A stretch of 64,000 nucleotides of DNA from Verrucomicrobiaceae bacterium (GCA_947466075.1 CANIBP010000023.1:19148-83147), one strand, 5' to 3'. Shown: positions 54,506 through 63,343, numbered from the stretch's first letter. Translations and numbers: made by a program. The notes: a model not told the origin generated them from the letters alone.

Positions 54506-55975
54506 ATGATTCCCCCAGCACCCGAAAACCTGCCAATGGGCCCTTGGGCTCCACGCGATGTCTCGTGGGTAGAAATGGGCTGCTATTTTGGCAGTGCCAT
54601 GTTGGTGGCTGCATTGGGAGTATGGTGGATTGTGAAGCGCGGCGGCCATATCGGTTTAGATGAGCCTGACAATAGACGCAAACTGCACGACAAGGCGATT
54701 CCACGACTCGGTGGTGCACCAATTTTCCTTGCCGTAGGACTTGCCTCGCTGGTGGCGGGTTACATCGGTGGTCTCGGGTGGAGCCGCTGGCTGCCGGTGG
54801 CTCTCTGCAACGCCATGATTTTTAGCGTAGGCTTTGCGGATGATTTGAAGCCGCTAGGAGCCAAGGTGAAACTCGTGGGGCAGATCGGTACGGCGTTGAT
54901 CTTGTTTGCGCTAGGTGTTTCGATCGACATGCTGAGTAATCCGTTCGGCGAGGGGTCCATTGCGTTGGGTTGGTGGGGGCTACCGCTGACTTTGATTTGG
55001 CTGGTGAGCATTCCCAACATCGTCAACTTAATCGACGGCATGGATGGTTTAGCCGGGGGTTTCGGTCTATTCTTGTGCCTGACGCTGGCGTTCATTGGCT
55101 ATTATGGTCACCAGCCAGATGTGGTGGTAGTCTCTCTTTCCATGGCCGGAGCGCTGGCGGGATTTCTAATTTTCAATTTACCCCCCGCAAAAATTTTTCT
55201 GGGAGATGGCGGCGCTTACCTGATTGGCTTTTTTATCGCCTCAGTGTCTTTATTCACCTCGAACAAAGGATCGGTCATCGGGGCACTGCTGGTGATCATC
55301 ATCGCACTAGGAGTGCCGATTCTGGACACACTGTTTGCGATCATCCGCAGAGGCATTCGTGGTGTTTCGATCTTCAATGCAGATGCCGAGCACATCCATC
55401 ACCGATTGATTCTGCTAGGCTATAGCAAGGGCCGTGCACTGGTTGCTATGTACTCAGTATGCTTGGCCTTGAGTCTCGTGGGTCTCAGTATTCTGCTAAA
55501 CAAAGGATTCACCCTGCCGGTGGTTGGAGCATTTTTGTTTCTGCTGGCACTGGGTGCAGCGCGATACCTCGGTTATGTGCGAAACTGGGCTAACTTTCGC
55601 GTGCAAATCAGCGATGCGATGGAACGACGGCGGCAGCGGGAGTTCTTCCGTGCTTATGGCCGCGTGCTGGATTTCGAGGTAGAGCGTTGCGATGATCTAG
55701 AGGATTTCGCCACACTACTTTGCCATGGATTGGAACGCATGGGTTTAAGTCTTTGCGCTCAGGACAACAACAGGCCCGAGGTATTAAAACTGGGAAACGG
55801 AAAGCAGTATATAATTTTTCACCCCCATGATGACGAAGATATCAGCGAATGGAATCTCCGCCTCGATGCTCTGGTGCCTGCCCTCGAGCGTTGCCTAGAG
55901 AAATGGAGAACACTCCCTCCGAGCATTAAGGAAGACAATTCTGCAACTCCTTGTCAGCCTAAAACTACGGCATGA
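54506..55975 (+). CDS. polyprenyl-phosphate glycosyl-1-phosphate transferase (WecA/TagO-like)
   Basis: A 489-residue membrane protein. The MraY/WecA motifs are visible: RKLHDKAIPRLGG, FADDLKPLG, IVNLIDGMDGLAGG, PPAKIFLGDGGAYLIGF and the HIHHRLILLG histidine loop. About ten TM segments are present. It starts a lipid-linked polysaccharide by moving a sugar-1-phosphate (probably GlcNAc) to undecaprenyl phosphate. The last 130 residues, after the final TM, are cytoplasmic and not part of usual WecA (about 350 residues). The start at 54506 follows conserved length; the frame opens earlier. ATGA overlap with the next gene. Confidence 0.88.
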   Translation: MIPPAPENLPMGPWAPRDVSWVEMGCYFGSAMLVAALGVWWIVKRGGHIGLDEPDNRRKLHDKAIPRLGGAPIFLAVGLASLVAGYIGGLGWSRWLPVALCNAMIFSVGFADDLKPLGAKVKLVGQIGTALILFALGVSIDMLSNPFGEGSIALGWWGLPLTLIWLVSIPNIVNLIDGMDGLAGGFGLFLCLTLAFIGYYGHQPDVVVVSLSMAGALAGFLIFNLPPAKIFLGDGGAYLIGFFIASVSLFTSNKGSVIGALLVIIIALGVPILDTLFAIIRRGIRGVSIFNADAEHIHHRLILLGYSKGRALVAMYSVCLALSLVGLSILLNKGFTLPVVGAFLFLLALGAARYLGYVRNWANFRVQISDAMERRRQREFFRAYGRVLDFEVERCDDLEDFATLLCHGLERMGLSLCAQDNNRPEVLKLGNGKQYIIFHPHDDEDISEWNLRLDALVPALERCLEKWRTLPPSIKEDNSATPCQPKTTA

Positions 55976-58518
55976 AACACAACAAAGATCAGATTCACGA
56001 GACATCGAAAAAGATGCCTTTACTTGTGGGTGACGAAGCAGAAGAGGATGTCCCGCTTCTTGAGACGAACGAAACTGCGGAAGAACTGCAAGACGAAGAT
56101 TCAGAAGATATCGATAACGGCAAATTAGAGCAAGGTTACGAGATGTCTGGGCCGGCATGGCATGGCTACATCTTTGCTGCATTACCTATCTTAGCCTGTC
56201 TATTCGGTGCCGGACGTGAAACTTGGTCCAAAGGACTAATAACGATCTTTATAGCCCTCGTGCTGATCTGCTTTGCCTCAAGGCGCAGACTACCTCTGAC
56301 TGCAGCAATAGGTTTGGCAGGTGCCATGCTTGCTCCGCTATTGTCGTTTTTGCCAGCTGCGTGGCTATCTCAGACACCTGGTGGATGGCGAAGCGTTTTG
56401 GTCACTGATTGGGGAGTCGAACTTTCAAAAACACTCACCCCTCAAGCAGCCGTTACGTTTGAAGCATGGCTATTTTTTTCCATCTGCTGCATCTGGCTGG
56501 GTTGGTGTCTTACACGTGGTTTTTCCGACCACCAAAGACGAGCAATCGTTTATACACTGACCTTCGGCGGCATTCTACTTTGCCTGCTCTCCATTCTGGA
56601 AGGTAGCAAGTGGATCAGCATTCCATGGTGGCCACGCAATGAAATCGCATGGGGACATGGTTTCGGCCCCTTTGCCAATCGCAATCACATCAGTAGCCTA
56701 GCGGCGATGACCTGCGTCTTATGCGCAGCGTCTGGTTACGATTCCCAGAGGCGCAAATCGCATGTATGGATTCTTTTCGTCCTCGGCATCATCGTCCCCA
56801 TTATTTGTATTTTTATGAACAGTTCCCGGGCCGGATTGGTTATGCTATTTCTAGGGATGACGGCTTGGTTTGGCACCATTGCCATGCGCCGTGGTTTTTT
56901 TCAAAAACTAGCGGTCTCGTCTTCGTTAATCTTTATCATTGCAACGTTGTTGGTCATGTCGGGAGGTGATATTTCAAAACGATTTTCGGATGCAAGCATT
57001 GCCGAATTTACGATAGATCAAGGACGGGGAACCATATATGGCGAGTGCCTCAAAATGACGCTGGATTCACCATGGAGCGGAATCGGACTGGGTAACTTTG
57101 ATGCGGTATTCCCTCAATTCTCCGCGCCCCTCAATCCCATGTACCGCTCCATTCATCCTGAAAGCGACCTGCTATGGCTTCTGGCTGAAGGTGGTCTGCT
57201 GACTCTTTTCCCCAGCACTTTGCTGCTAGTCTGGATGTTCCTTTCTACAGGCCCTTGGTTCGGCAAGAAGAAGCTGAACAAAGCCGGCATGCATGATCGC
57301 CGATTGCGTAACGCCGCCGCCATCGTGTTCGGGCTTGGAGCCATCCACGGCTTGGGAGACGTGCCTAATCATGGCCTAGGATATGCCTTGTTTATGGCCT
57401 TGCTCGTCGGCGTTGCAATCAGGCCTCGTAGGCTGCCGCTCCCGGCAGCGGCACCTCAACGTCTCGTTTTTCGTATTGGTGGTCTGGCGGCGCTTCTGCT
57501 TGGTTTCGCATGGACAGCCATTGCAATGGGACATGCCGTAATGCCCGGTGCAAGTGCAGCTGAGGCACTTCGAGATCGGGCGGTCAAACTTGTGGATGCC
57601 GGCTCCCCTTCGGGCGCACTCCTTCTCATGGATCAGGCCATCGCCATGAAGCCCATGGATTTTCGCTACTATTTTGAACGTGCGCGCATCCGCCTCATAC
57701 TTGGACAGTCAGCCAATGAGGCTTTGACAGACTTTTCTCGTTCACGCATGCTGGAACCACATTTTGCACTATACTGCTATTTAGAGGGAGTTTTTTGGCT
57801 CGATTATGACCCAAAATATTCCGTTATCGGATGGCGTGAGCTATTGCGTAGAAATCCAGCAAGTGCACCAGGAGCATATGGCTATTTTCGTCAGATGATG
57901 AACTATGTCAGCCGACATCCTGAACTCCGCGAGCCTCTCTGGAATTTAGCAACTACAGTAGAATTGAAGCTCGATTTCCTTGATGGAGTTCAAACGACTG
58001 AAGAATTCAATTCGTGCCTCCGCAGCCTACTGGCCCAGCAGCCGGAACTCGCAGGTTTGGATACAACGCAAAGGGAGAAACTTTTTAACCTTTGGTATCA
58101 GTATGGCGACCAACATAATCTGATCTCAACCCTCGAAACTAACCGCAAGTGGCGAGATGATGGCTGGAGGATTTTGGCGGAGCACTACGCGCGCAATTCT
58201 GACTTCCAGCGTGCATGCCAGACTGTCGTCCCTTATCTCCCCTCCATCATACGTTCCGCACCAGGAACTAGCAGTGATATTCCTGCGCTGGAGCGAGCAC
58301 TACTCTATAACCCGACCGATGCTCGGCGTGGAATAGAACTATTTCAGGCGCAGAAAAGCCAAGGCGACGTTGATGGAGCCCTCCGCACGCTGGAAAAGGT
58401 AGCCGCGATCCCCAACGCTCCAGCGTATATCCGCCAGGAAATCGCCGCGCTCTACATGCTGAAGCAGGACTTCAGGCGTGCTTGGGAGCAGTTGCGGGAG
58501 GCTATGCAGAAGCGCTAA
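55972..58518 (+). CDS. O-antigen ligase-family membrane protein with TPR-like C-terminal region
   Basis: An 848-residue protein. The first 58 residues are very acidic and soluble; then about 11 TM helices to residue 510. The Wzy_C-type core is RAGLVMLFLGM, with a periplasmic loop containing RGTIYGECLKMTLDSPWSGI, GLGNF and HPESDLLWLLAEGG. The remaining 320 residues form helical repeats (ALRTLEKVAAIPNAPAYIR), TPR-like. It would ligate or polymerise polysaccharide on the outer face of the inner membrane. Its coupling to the WecA-like gene (ATGA) supports one surface-glycan pathway. The region looks more AT-rich than its neighbours. Confidence 0.82.
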   Translation: MKHNKDQIHETSKKMPLLVGDEAEEDVPLLETNETAEELQDEDSEDIDNGKLEQGYEMSGPAWHGYIFAALPILACLFGAGRETWSKGLITIFIALVLICFASRRRLPLTAAIGLAGAMLAPLLSFLPAAWLSQTPGGWRSVLVTDWGVELSKTLTPQAAVTFEAWLFFSICCIWLGWCLTRGFSDHQRRAIVYTLTFGGILLCLLSILEGSKWISIPWWPRNEIAWGHGFGPFANRNHISSLAAMTCVLCAASGYDSQRRKSHVWILFVLGIIVPIICIFMNSSRAGLVMLFLGMTAWFGTIAMRRGFFQKLAVSSSLIFIIATLLVMSGGDISKRFSDASIAEFTIDQGRGTIYGECLKMTLDSPWSGIGLGNFDAVFPQFSAPLNPMYRSIHPESDLLWLLAEGGLLTLFPSTLLLVWMFLSTGPWFGKKKLNKAGMHDRRLRNAAAIVFGLGAIHGLGDVPNHGLGYALFMALLVGVAIRPRRLPLPAAAPQRLVFRIGGLAALLLGFAWTAIAMGHAVMPGASAAEALRDRAVKLVDAGSPSGALLLMDQAIAMKPMDFRYYFERARIRLILGQSANEALTDFSRSRMLEPHFALYCYLEGVFWLDYDPKYSVIGWRELLRRNPASAPGAYGYFRQMMNYVSRHPELREPLWNLATTVELKLDFLDGVQTTEEFNSCLRSLLAQQPELAGLDTTQREKLFNLWYQYGDQHNLISTLETNRKWRDDGWRILAEHYARNSDFQRACQTVVPYLPSIIRSAPGTSSDIPALERALLYNPTDARRGIELFQAQKSQGDVDGALRTLEKVAAIPNAPAYIRQEIAALYMLKQDFRRAWEQLREAMQKR

Positions 58519-58572
58519 ACGCCCGCAAAATCGACGTGCAGGCTTAGAATTCTCTTTTTTGAGAATACGGGA

Positions 58573-58601
58573 TTGACGCAAACCTGCGAAACGTTTAGCT
58601 T
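58573..58601 (+). promoter_or_regulatory. possible sigma-70-type promoter of the NtrC-like gene
   Basis: TTGACG at 58573-58578 and TAGCTT at 58596-58601 with a 17-base spacer, 40 bases before the chosen start at 58642. The -35 is good, the -10 weak. A 6-bp hairpin with a T-rich loop lies just upstream (58549-58566). Confidence 0.4.
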
Positions 58602-58641
58602 ATTTAACAATCAATCGTGCCACTCACTTAACGAAATCAAT

Positions 58642-59997
58642 ATGGCTAAACTAGTAATCATAGACGACGAAGCCGCTATTCTCGAGCTAATGACCAAGCT
58701 TTGCAAAGCTGCGGGTCATCAAGTCTTTGGCTGCACCACCGGAATCGATGGCATCTCCGCCATTCGCTCCAATCAGCCTGATCTAGTCATTGTCGATTTG
58801 CGAATCGGCGATGTGAACGGCCTCGACCTCGTCAGCATGTGCCGGGATCAGTTTCCAAATACAGCTGTGATCATGGTCACCGGCCATGGCAGCGTTGAAA
58901 CGGCGGTCGAAGCCATGCGCCTTGGTGCCTTCGATTACCTCACCAAGCCTTTCGATCTCGGTGATCTTATCAAAACCGTGAATCAGGCGCTGCAACGCCA
59001 TGGTGTCGCCGCCACGACACCGGCTGCTATGCCAAGCAGCACATTGCGCTCCGCCGCTTCCTCGAAACTCATCGGACATAGCGACGCCTTGCAACGCATC
59101 TTCGACATCGTCAGGCGTGTCGCGAACAACGACAGCCCTGTGCTTCTCGAAGGCGAGTTTGGTGTCGGTAAGCACATGGTCGCCCGCGCCCTGCATGAGG
59201 CCAGCCGCCGCAGCAATGCTTCCTTCAAGGAACTGCAATGCAGCGCGATGCCTGAGGACGCTTTGGAAACCGAACTCTTCGGTCAGACCGCTATTTTTAA
59301 CCGCGCTTCCGGCGGCACCATCCATCTGGCCGAGGTCAATCAGCTTCCGGCTCGTATTCAGGCCCAGTTGAACACCTTCCTCGACGAAGTACAGGCCAAA
59401 AAAGGCTGGGGTAATGGCGCCGGCGGTCCGGATTTCCGCCTCATTGTCTCCAGTACCGTCTCGCTCGAAGACGCCGTCAAAGCCGGCAAGTTCCGCGAAG
59501 ACCTTTACTATAAGCTCTCGGTTGTCCCGCTGAAAATCCCTCCGTTGCGTAACCGCCGTGAAGACGTGAAGCCTCTCGTCGAGCATTTCCTCAAAGAACT
59601 CGCCGAACGCACCGAATCAAAGGCCAAAACGATTGACGCTACGGCCATCGAATTCCTCGAGAAATACAACTGGCCTGGCAACGTCAGTGAACTTCGCAAC
59701 GCCATTGAGCGTGCCTGTGCTTTTGCTGAAAATGACCGTATGCGCCCCTCTGACCTGCCCGCCAAGGTCACGCAACAGATCGAAGTCCCCACCCCTTCCA
59801 CCAGCGAAGGCATCACCAAGCTCCCGATCGGCTCCACGCTGGACGATTTCATCAAGGGCCAAGAACGCGCTTTCATCCAGGAAACGCTCAAATACAACAG
59901 CGGCTCACGTGAAAAGACCGCCAGCATGCTCGGTGTGTCCATCGCCACGCTTTACCGCAAAATGGGCCTCAACGTCGAGCGCAAGACCACGACCTAG
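58642..59997 (+). CDS. NtrC-type response regulator with degenerate sigma-54 AAA+ domain
   Basis: A 451-residue protein. The receiver is intact: acidic pair D8/D9, phospho-acceptor D52 (VIVDLRIGD), T in MVTGHG and K in LTKPFD. The AAA+ domain keeps Walker A (GEFGVGK, K177), the REDLYYKLSVVPLKIPPLR block and WPGNVSELRNAIERA. The GAFTGA loop is missing: LFGQ at about 214 passes directly to IFNRASGG. Walker B reads IHLAEV with Ala230 in place of Asp. A Fis-type helix-turn-helix (EKTASMLGVSIATLYRKMGL) closes it. Such a protein should not activate sigma-54 and may bind DNA alone. The earlier frame from 58573 adds unconserved residues. Confidence 0.9.
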   Translation: MAKLVIIDDEAAILELMTKLCKAAGHQVFGCTTGIDGISAIRSNQPDLVIVDLRIGDVNGLDLVSMCRDQFPNTAVIMVTGHGSVETAVEAMRLGAFDYLTKPFDLGDLIKTVNQALQRHGVAATTPAAMPSSTLRSAASSKLIGHSDALQRIFDIVRRVANNDSPVLLEGEFGVGKHMVARALHEASRRSNASFKELQCSAMPEDALETELFGQTAIFNRASGGTIHLAEVNQLPARIQAQLNTFLDEVQAKKGWGNGAGGPDFRLIVSSTVSLEDAVKAGKFREDLYYKLSVVPLKIPPLRNRREDVKPLVEHFLKELAERTESKAKTIDATAIEFLEKYNWPGNVSELRNAIERACAFAENDRMRPSDLPAKVTQQIEVPTPSTSEGITKLPIGSTLDDFIKGQERAFIQETLKYNSGSREKTASMLGVSIATLYRKMGLNVERKTTT

Positions 59998-60000
59998 TCG

Positions 60001-60024
60001 TGAACAGGCTGCCAGCCTGTTTCA
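60001..60024 (+). terminator. hairpin after the NtrC-like gene, weak terminator
   Basis: A stem of CAGGC/GCCTG extended outward by TGAA and TTTCA with one bulge, loop TGCCA. It comes three bases after the stop. There is only a short T stretch afterwards, so termination may be partial and the next two genes may be read through. Confidence 0.4.
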
Positions 60025-60095
60025 TTTACTGGCGTCACGGTTGCGCTTGCTCGCCAACCGTTCAAACTACTGCGTTACCACCCCAACGCGCCCTT

Positions 60096-60428
60096 TTGAG
60101 TTCTCCCGCCACCATTCTTTACTGCCGCTGTGCCTATGCCCAAGTGGTGCCCACCGGTGTCAAAAACGACGTCCTGCAACAGCTATGCGCTTCTGAAGCA
60201 AGCTTCGAGACCGTCTCTGATCTCTGTGAAATGGCCGCGCACCGCGATCCGCGTCTGCAGGCGATCGCAGCGTGTAGCAAACTGCGAATCGCCGCCTGTT
60301 ATCCGCGTGCTGTGAAAGGATTGTTCCAGCAAGCCGGTTTCCCACTGCCCGCCGAAACTGAAATCCTCAATATGCGCACCCAGACCGCCGCCGAGATCAC
60401 CGAGTCTCTCCTCCGCTCCGATTCTTGA
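60096..60428 (+). CDS. small cysteine-rich protein resembling HdrA N-terminal domain
   Basis: A 110-residue protein from the TTG at 60096 (the frame extends back to 60000 but that part is not conserved-looking). Cysteines are C10, C12, C31, C44, C60 and C68. Its layout ILYCRCA, then VKNDVLQQL, DLCE, and LRIAACYPRAVKGLFQQAG, follows HdrA N-terminal domains, where CxC near the start and an AACSPR-type motif near 90 occur with a predicted iron-sulfur site. It lacks any flavin domain. It probably forms a unit with the ferredoxin 10 bp downstream. Function is unknown. Confidence 0.65.
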   Translation: MSSPATILYCRCAYAQVVPTGVKNDVLQQLCASEASFETVSDLCEMAAHRDPRLQAIAACSKLRIAACYPRAVKGLFQQAGFPLPAETEILNMRTQTAAEITESLLRSDS

Positions 60429-60438
60429 CCTCAAGCCC

Positions 60439-61284
60439 ATGATCACCCACACCCACCGCCCCCTCCGCGTCGTCCTTTACGAAGGCAGCGGCAGCATCGC
60501 GCTCCCTGCGGAATCCCGTGCCAAAGTGATGATGGCATTGCTCGACCAAGGCTACACCGTCACTCGCAGCGGCCACGGTGCCAGCGCCGTGCCGCACGAT
60601 GATCGCAGCCTGCTCGTTCTCGGTGCCTTTGAAGGTAGAGCCCCCGCGCTCGAAGACGCCACCGGCCTCGTCAGCATCGACACCCGCGACATCACCGGCC
60701 TCGCCCCCGATGCCATTGTCGCCCTCGTCAGCAAATCGCGCGGCGACAAGCCCATGAACGAACCCGGCAAATGGAAGCCCTGGTTTCCCGTCATCGACTA
60801 CTCGCGCTGCACCAACTGCATGCAGTGCCTTAGCTTCTGCCTCTTCGATGTCTATGGCGTCAGCGAGGACAACAAGATCCAGGTGCAGAACAACGACAAC
60901 TGCAAGACTAACTGCCCCGCCTGCTCCCGCGTCTGCCCCGAAGTCGCCATCATGTTCCCGAAGTATCAGGCGGGACCGATCAACGGCGATGAGATCAACG
61001 AATCCGAATCCGGCCGCGAGAAGATCAAGGTGGACATATCCTCGCTGCTCGGCGGCGACATCTACTCCGCGCTCAAAGACCGCAGCGCCGCCGCCAAATC
61101 TCGATTCAGCAAGGAACGCAGCCCCGACAAGGCCCTCGATGAGCGCAAAAAATGCCTCACCAAACTCGTCGGCGACGGCTTCATCCCAGCCGACGTCCTC
61201 GCCAGCCTTCCCAGCACCGAGGAGATTCTCAAAAAGGCCGAGATCGCCAAGGCGAAGGCTGCTGCGGCCCTAGCGGCACAGTAA
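60439..61284 (+). CDS. 2[4Fe-4S] ferredoxin-type protein, unknown function
   Basis: A 281-residue cytoplasmic protein. The first 110 residues have no recognised family and include VVLYEGSGSIALP and LLVLGAFEG. The two clusters follow: CTNCMQCLSFC (C124, C127, C130, C134) and CKTNCPACSRVCP (C155, C159, C162, C166), the second with an extra residue in the first spacing. Residues 180-281 are charged and helical. It pairs with the HdrA-N-like protein upstream (same strand, 10 bp). The natural electron partner is not visible in the window. Confidence 0.78.
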   Translation: MITHTHRPLRVVLYEGSGSIALPAESRAKVMMALLDQGYTVTRSGHGASAVPHDDRSLLVLGAFEGRAPALEDATGLVSIDTRDITGLAPDAIVALVSKSRGDKPMNEPGKWKPWFPVIDYSRCTNCMQCLSFCLFDVYGVSEDNKIQVQNNDNCKTNCPACSRVCPEVAIMFPKYQAGPINGDEINESESGREKIKVDISSLLGGDIYSALKDRSAAAKSRFSKERSPDKALDERKKCLTKLVGDGFIPADVLASLPSTEEILKKAEIAKAKAAAALAAQ

Positions 61285-61298
61285 GAAGTGATTCGCTG

Positions 61299-62648
61299 TC
61301 ACTTCACTCCACTCGCCCAACTCCAGCCCAAGGCTACGACGCAGGCGAGGATCAGCGCGATGCTCACCCAGCCCATCACTCGCGACCACGGGCCTTGTCG
61401 GGCAGCACCCATGATGGATGCATTGCCTGCCAGACATTGTAGGGCAATCACATGCAGTGGTAAAAGCACTGCGTTCACCACCTGGCTTGTGTAGATCAAT
61501 GGAATCAGCGGCAGCCCCGGCAGTGACACCACGCTCACGGATGCAATCGTCAGCCCGATGAACGCCGCGTAGAACCACTGAAAGTGATGTGAATCGAGAT
61601 CAAGCGATGCCGGTTCGCCCACGCCCTCGGCGATGGAATAAGCGGTCGCGATCGGCACGATGGCCGCCGCGAGTAAGGAAGCTCCGAGCAGGCCTGCGCC
61701 GAAGAGCACCGTGGCAAAGCGGCCTGCCAGCGGTTGCAACGCCTTCGCCGCATCACCCGCGTCTTCAATGTGCACGCCCGCCTTGTTCAGCGTCGCCGCG
61801 CAGGCCACCGCGATGGCCAGTCCGATCACGCCGGTGAGCACCGAGCCGATCACCACATCCCATCGCGCCCAGCGCAGCGACTCCAGCGTGATCTTCTTGT
61901 CCACCGCATAGGATTGGATGAAGGCCAGTCCCCACGGTGCCAGCGTCGTGCCCAGCGCTGCCGCGATGGCGATCCAGCCCGCCGCATTCGTCGGCATGTG
62001 CGGCACTATCGAGTGATGCCACACCTTGTCCCAATCCGGCGCGGCAAGGAAACCATCGACAATATACAGCGCCAGTGTCGCTGAGATCACCAGCAGCACC
62101 CGCTCCACACGATGGAACGATCCCAGCACCACCATGAGCGAGATCAGCACGCCAGCCACCGGTGCACTGATCCACGATGGCAGGCCCACCAGTCCTCCCG
62201 CTGCGGAGATGCCCGCATACTCCGCGCAGATCGTGCCGAAGTTCGCAAAGAGCAGCCCGCCGACCGCGAAGTAGCCCGCACCGCGCCCCCACTTCTCGCG
62301 AATGATGCCCGCAAAGCCTTTGCCTGTCGCGGCGCCGATCCGCACCGCCATCAGATGAAATTGCACCAGCAGCACCGTCGAGGCCGGGATGATCCACAGC
62401 AGCTTGTAACCAAAATCCGCGCCCAGCACCGAATAGGTCGTGATGCCCGCTGGATCATCGTCTGAGAGCCCCGCCAGCAGCCCCGGCCCCAGCACCGCCA
62501 GAAACGCCACCCAGGCACCGCGCCCCGATTTCAGCATCCCGGCAAACCGCAGGCTGATCCCCCGCTGAAGATGTGCCACCGCATGCGGCGGCGCATGCTT
62601 CTGCCGCCGCCTCTGCTGCGCGGCATGTCGCGCCGCCTTAGACAGCAT
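61299..62648 (-). CDS. Nramp-family-like metal transporter, non-canonical metal motif
   Basis: A 449-residue transporter with about 11 membrane helices. The start at 62648 is set by AAGGAGG 7-8 bases before it; the ATG at 62654 is too close. TM1 reads GPGLLAGLSDDDPAGITTYS where canonical Nramp has DPGN, and TM6 has APWGLAFIQSYAVDKK where MPHN is expected. The fold and helix order still match Nramp. Changed metal-binding residues mean the substrate (Mn, Fe, Mg, other) cannot be assumed. It converges on the ferredoxin gene (14 bp between stops). Confidence 0.82.
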   Translation of the reverse strand: MLSKAARHAAQQRRRQKHAPPHAVAHLQRGISLRFAGMLKSGRGAWVAFLAVLGPGLLAGLSDDDPAGITTYSVLGADFGYKLLWIIPASTVLLVQFHLMAVRIGAATGKGFAGIIREKWGRGAGYFAVGGLLFANFGTICAEYAGISAAGGLVGLPSWISAPVAGVLISLMVVLGSFHRVERVLLVISATLALYIVDGFLAAPDWDKVWHHSIVPHMPTNAAGWIAIAAALGTTLAPWGLAFIQSYAVDKKITLESLRWARWDVVIGSVLTGVIGLAIAVACAATLNKAGVHIEDAGDAAKALQPLAGRFATVLFGAGLLGASLLAAAIVPIATAYSIAEGVGEPASLDLDSHHFQWFYAAFIGLTIASVSVVSLPGLPLIPLIYTSQVVNAVLLPLHVIALQCLAGNASIMGAARQGPWSRVMGWVSIALILACVVALGWSWASGVK

Positions 62649-63100
62649 GGTCATCCCTCCTTGAACTGGGTGGTCTGCGTTCAATGAACCTGATCATGAG
62701 TAATAGCATCGGTGTGAAAGGCCCTGCTGTCAGGTGATTGATCGTGCCAGCCTTGCGAAGCGTGCGCGCACCTTGCCGCATAGCCATCGCCCTTCGGGCA
62801 GCCTGCGGCTGGCTATCTCAGCTTCGCTCCGGTTCTTGCCCGCCATCGAAAAATAAGGCGGTTTAGCCTCGGAGAAAGAAGTGGAGCCGATGACAGCGTG
62901 AAGATCCTGGTTCAGTGCTGCCTATGCACCGGCGGTCTATACATTTTGCATCCCTCGGTGGGAGCGACTCCGATGGCAGAGTCGTCTAAGCGGGCCGAAG
63001 CAGGACACACCGCAGTGATTAGAAGACCGCAGAGAATGGCCGTTGGTTTCTTGCCCATTTTTCCTCTTGGTCATGTTTTGCCTTGTGTTAGCCTATATCC
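62649..63100. other. intergenic region with no gene recognised
   Basis: About 450 bp between the divergent Nramp gene and the toxin-antitoxin pair. The Nramp ribosome-binding site is at its left end. Short dyads are present (for example GCCCTTCGGGC near 62790 and CGACTC/GAGTCG near 62965-62985). A 68-codon frame at 62898-63104 has no family features and overlaps the antitoxin start. I see no tRNA, no riboswitch fold I can name and no clear promoter. Confidence 0.5.
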
Positions 63101-63343
63101 ATGACTTTGACCCTACCTGATGAACCTGGACTCGCCTTGTTCCGCGAGGATCAACTGCGGCTGGAGCTTGCCTGTGCCCTCTATGCCTCGCGTGGCATTT
63201 CACGTGGACTCGGCGCTCGACTTGCGGACATGGAGGCTGATGCGTTTGAAGCTGAGTTGCATTCACGCGGCATCTCGAATGGTGTCGGACCGGCAGATCT
63301 CGATGCTGATCTGGCGGTGCTGGATCAACTCCTCAAGTCGTGA
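63101..63343 (+). CDS. UPF0175-family antitoxin
   Basis: An 80-residue protein with the UPF0175 pattern: a helical N-terminal half with LRLELACALYASRGISRGLGARLADM and EADAFEAELHSRGIS, then a short acidic end (DADLAVLDQLL). This family commonly pairs with DUF3368 proteins as toxin-antitoxin modules. Its stop overlaps the next start (GTGA at 63340-63343), so translation is coupled. Confidence 0.82.
   Translation: MTLTLPDEPGLALFREDQLRLELACALYASRGISRGLGARLADMEADAFEAELHSRGISNGVGPADLDADLAVLDQLLKS

Noticed and set aside
60000..60095. N-terminal extension of the HdrA-N-like protein from 60000
   Set aside because: The first 32 residues coincide with the hairpin after the regulator gene and have no HdrA-like pattern; the TTG at 60096 sits just before the conserved CxC segment.
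61285..61305. GAAGTGA/TCACTTC dyad as a terminator
   Set aside because: Seven pairs, no T tract, and it overlaps the end of the Nramp gene; too weak to call.
62898..63104. 68-codon frame in the intergenic gap
   Set aside because: No family pattern, no ribosome-binding site, and it overlaps the UPF0175 start.
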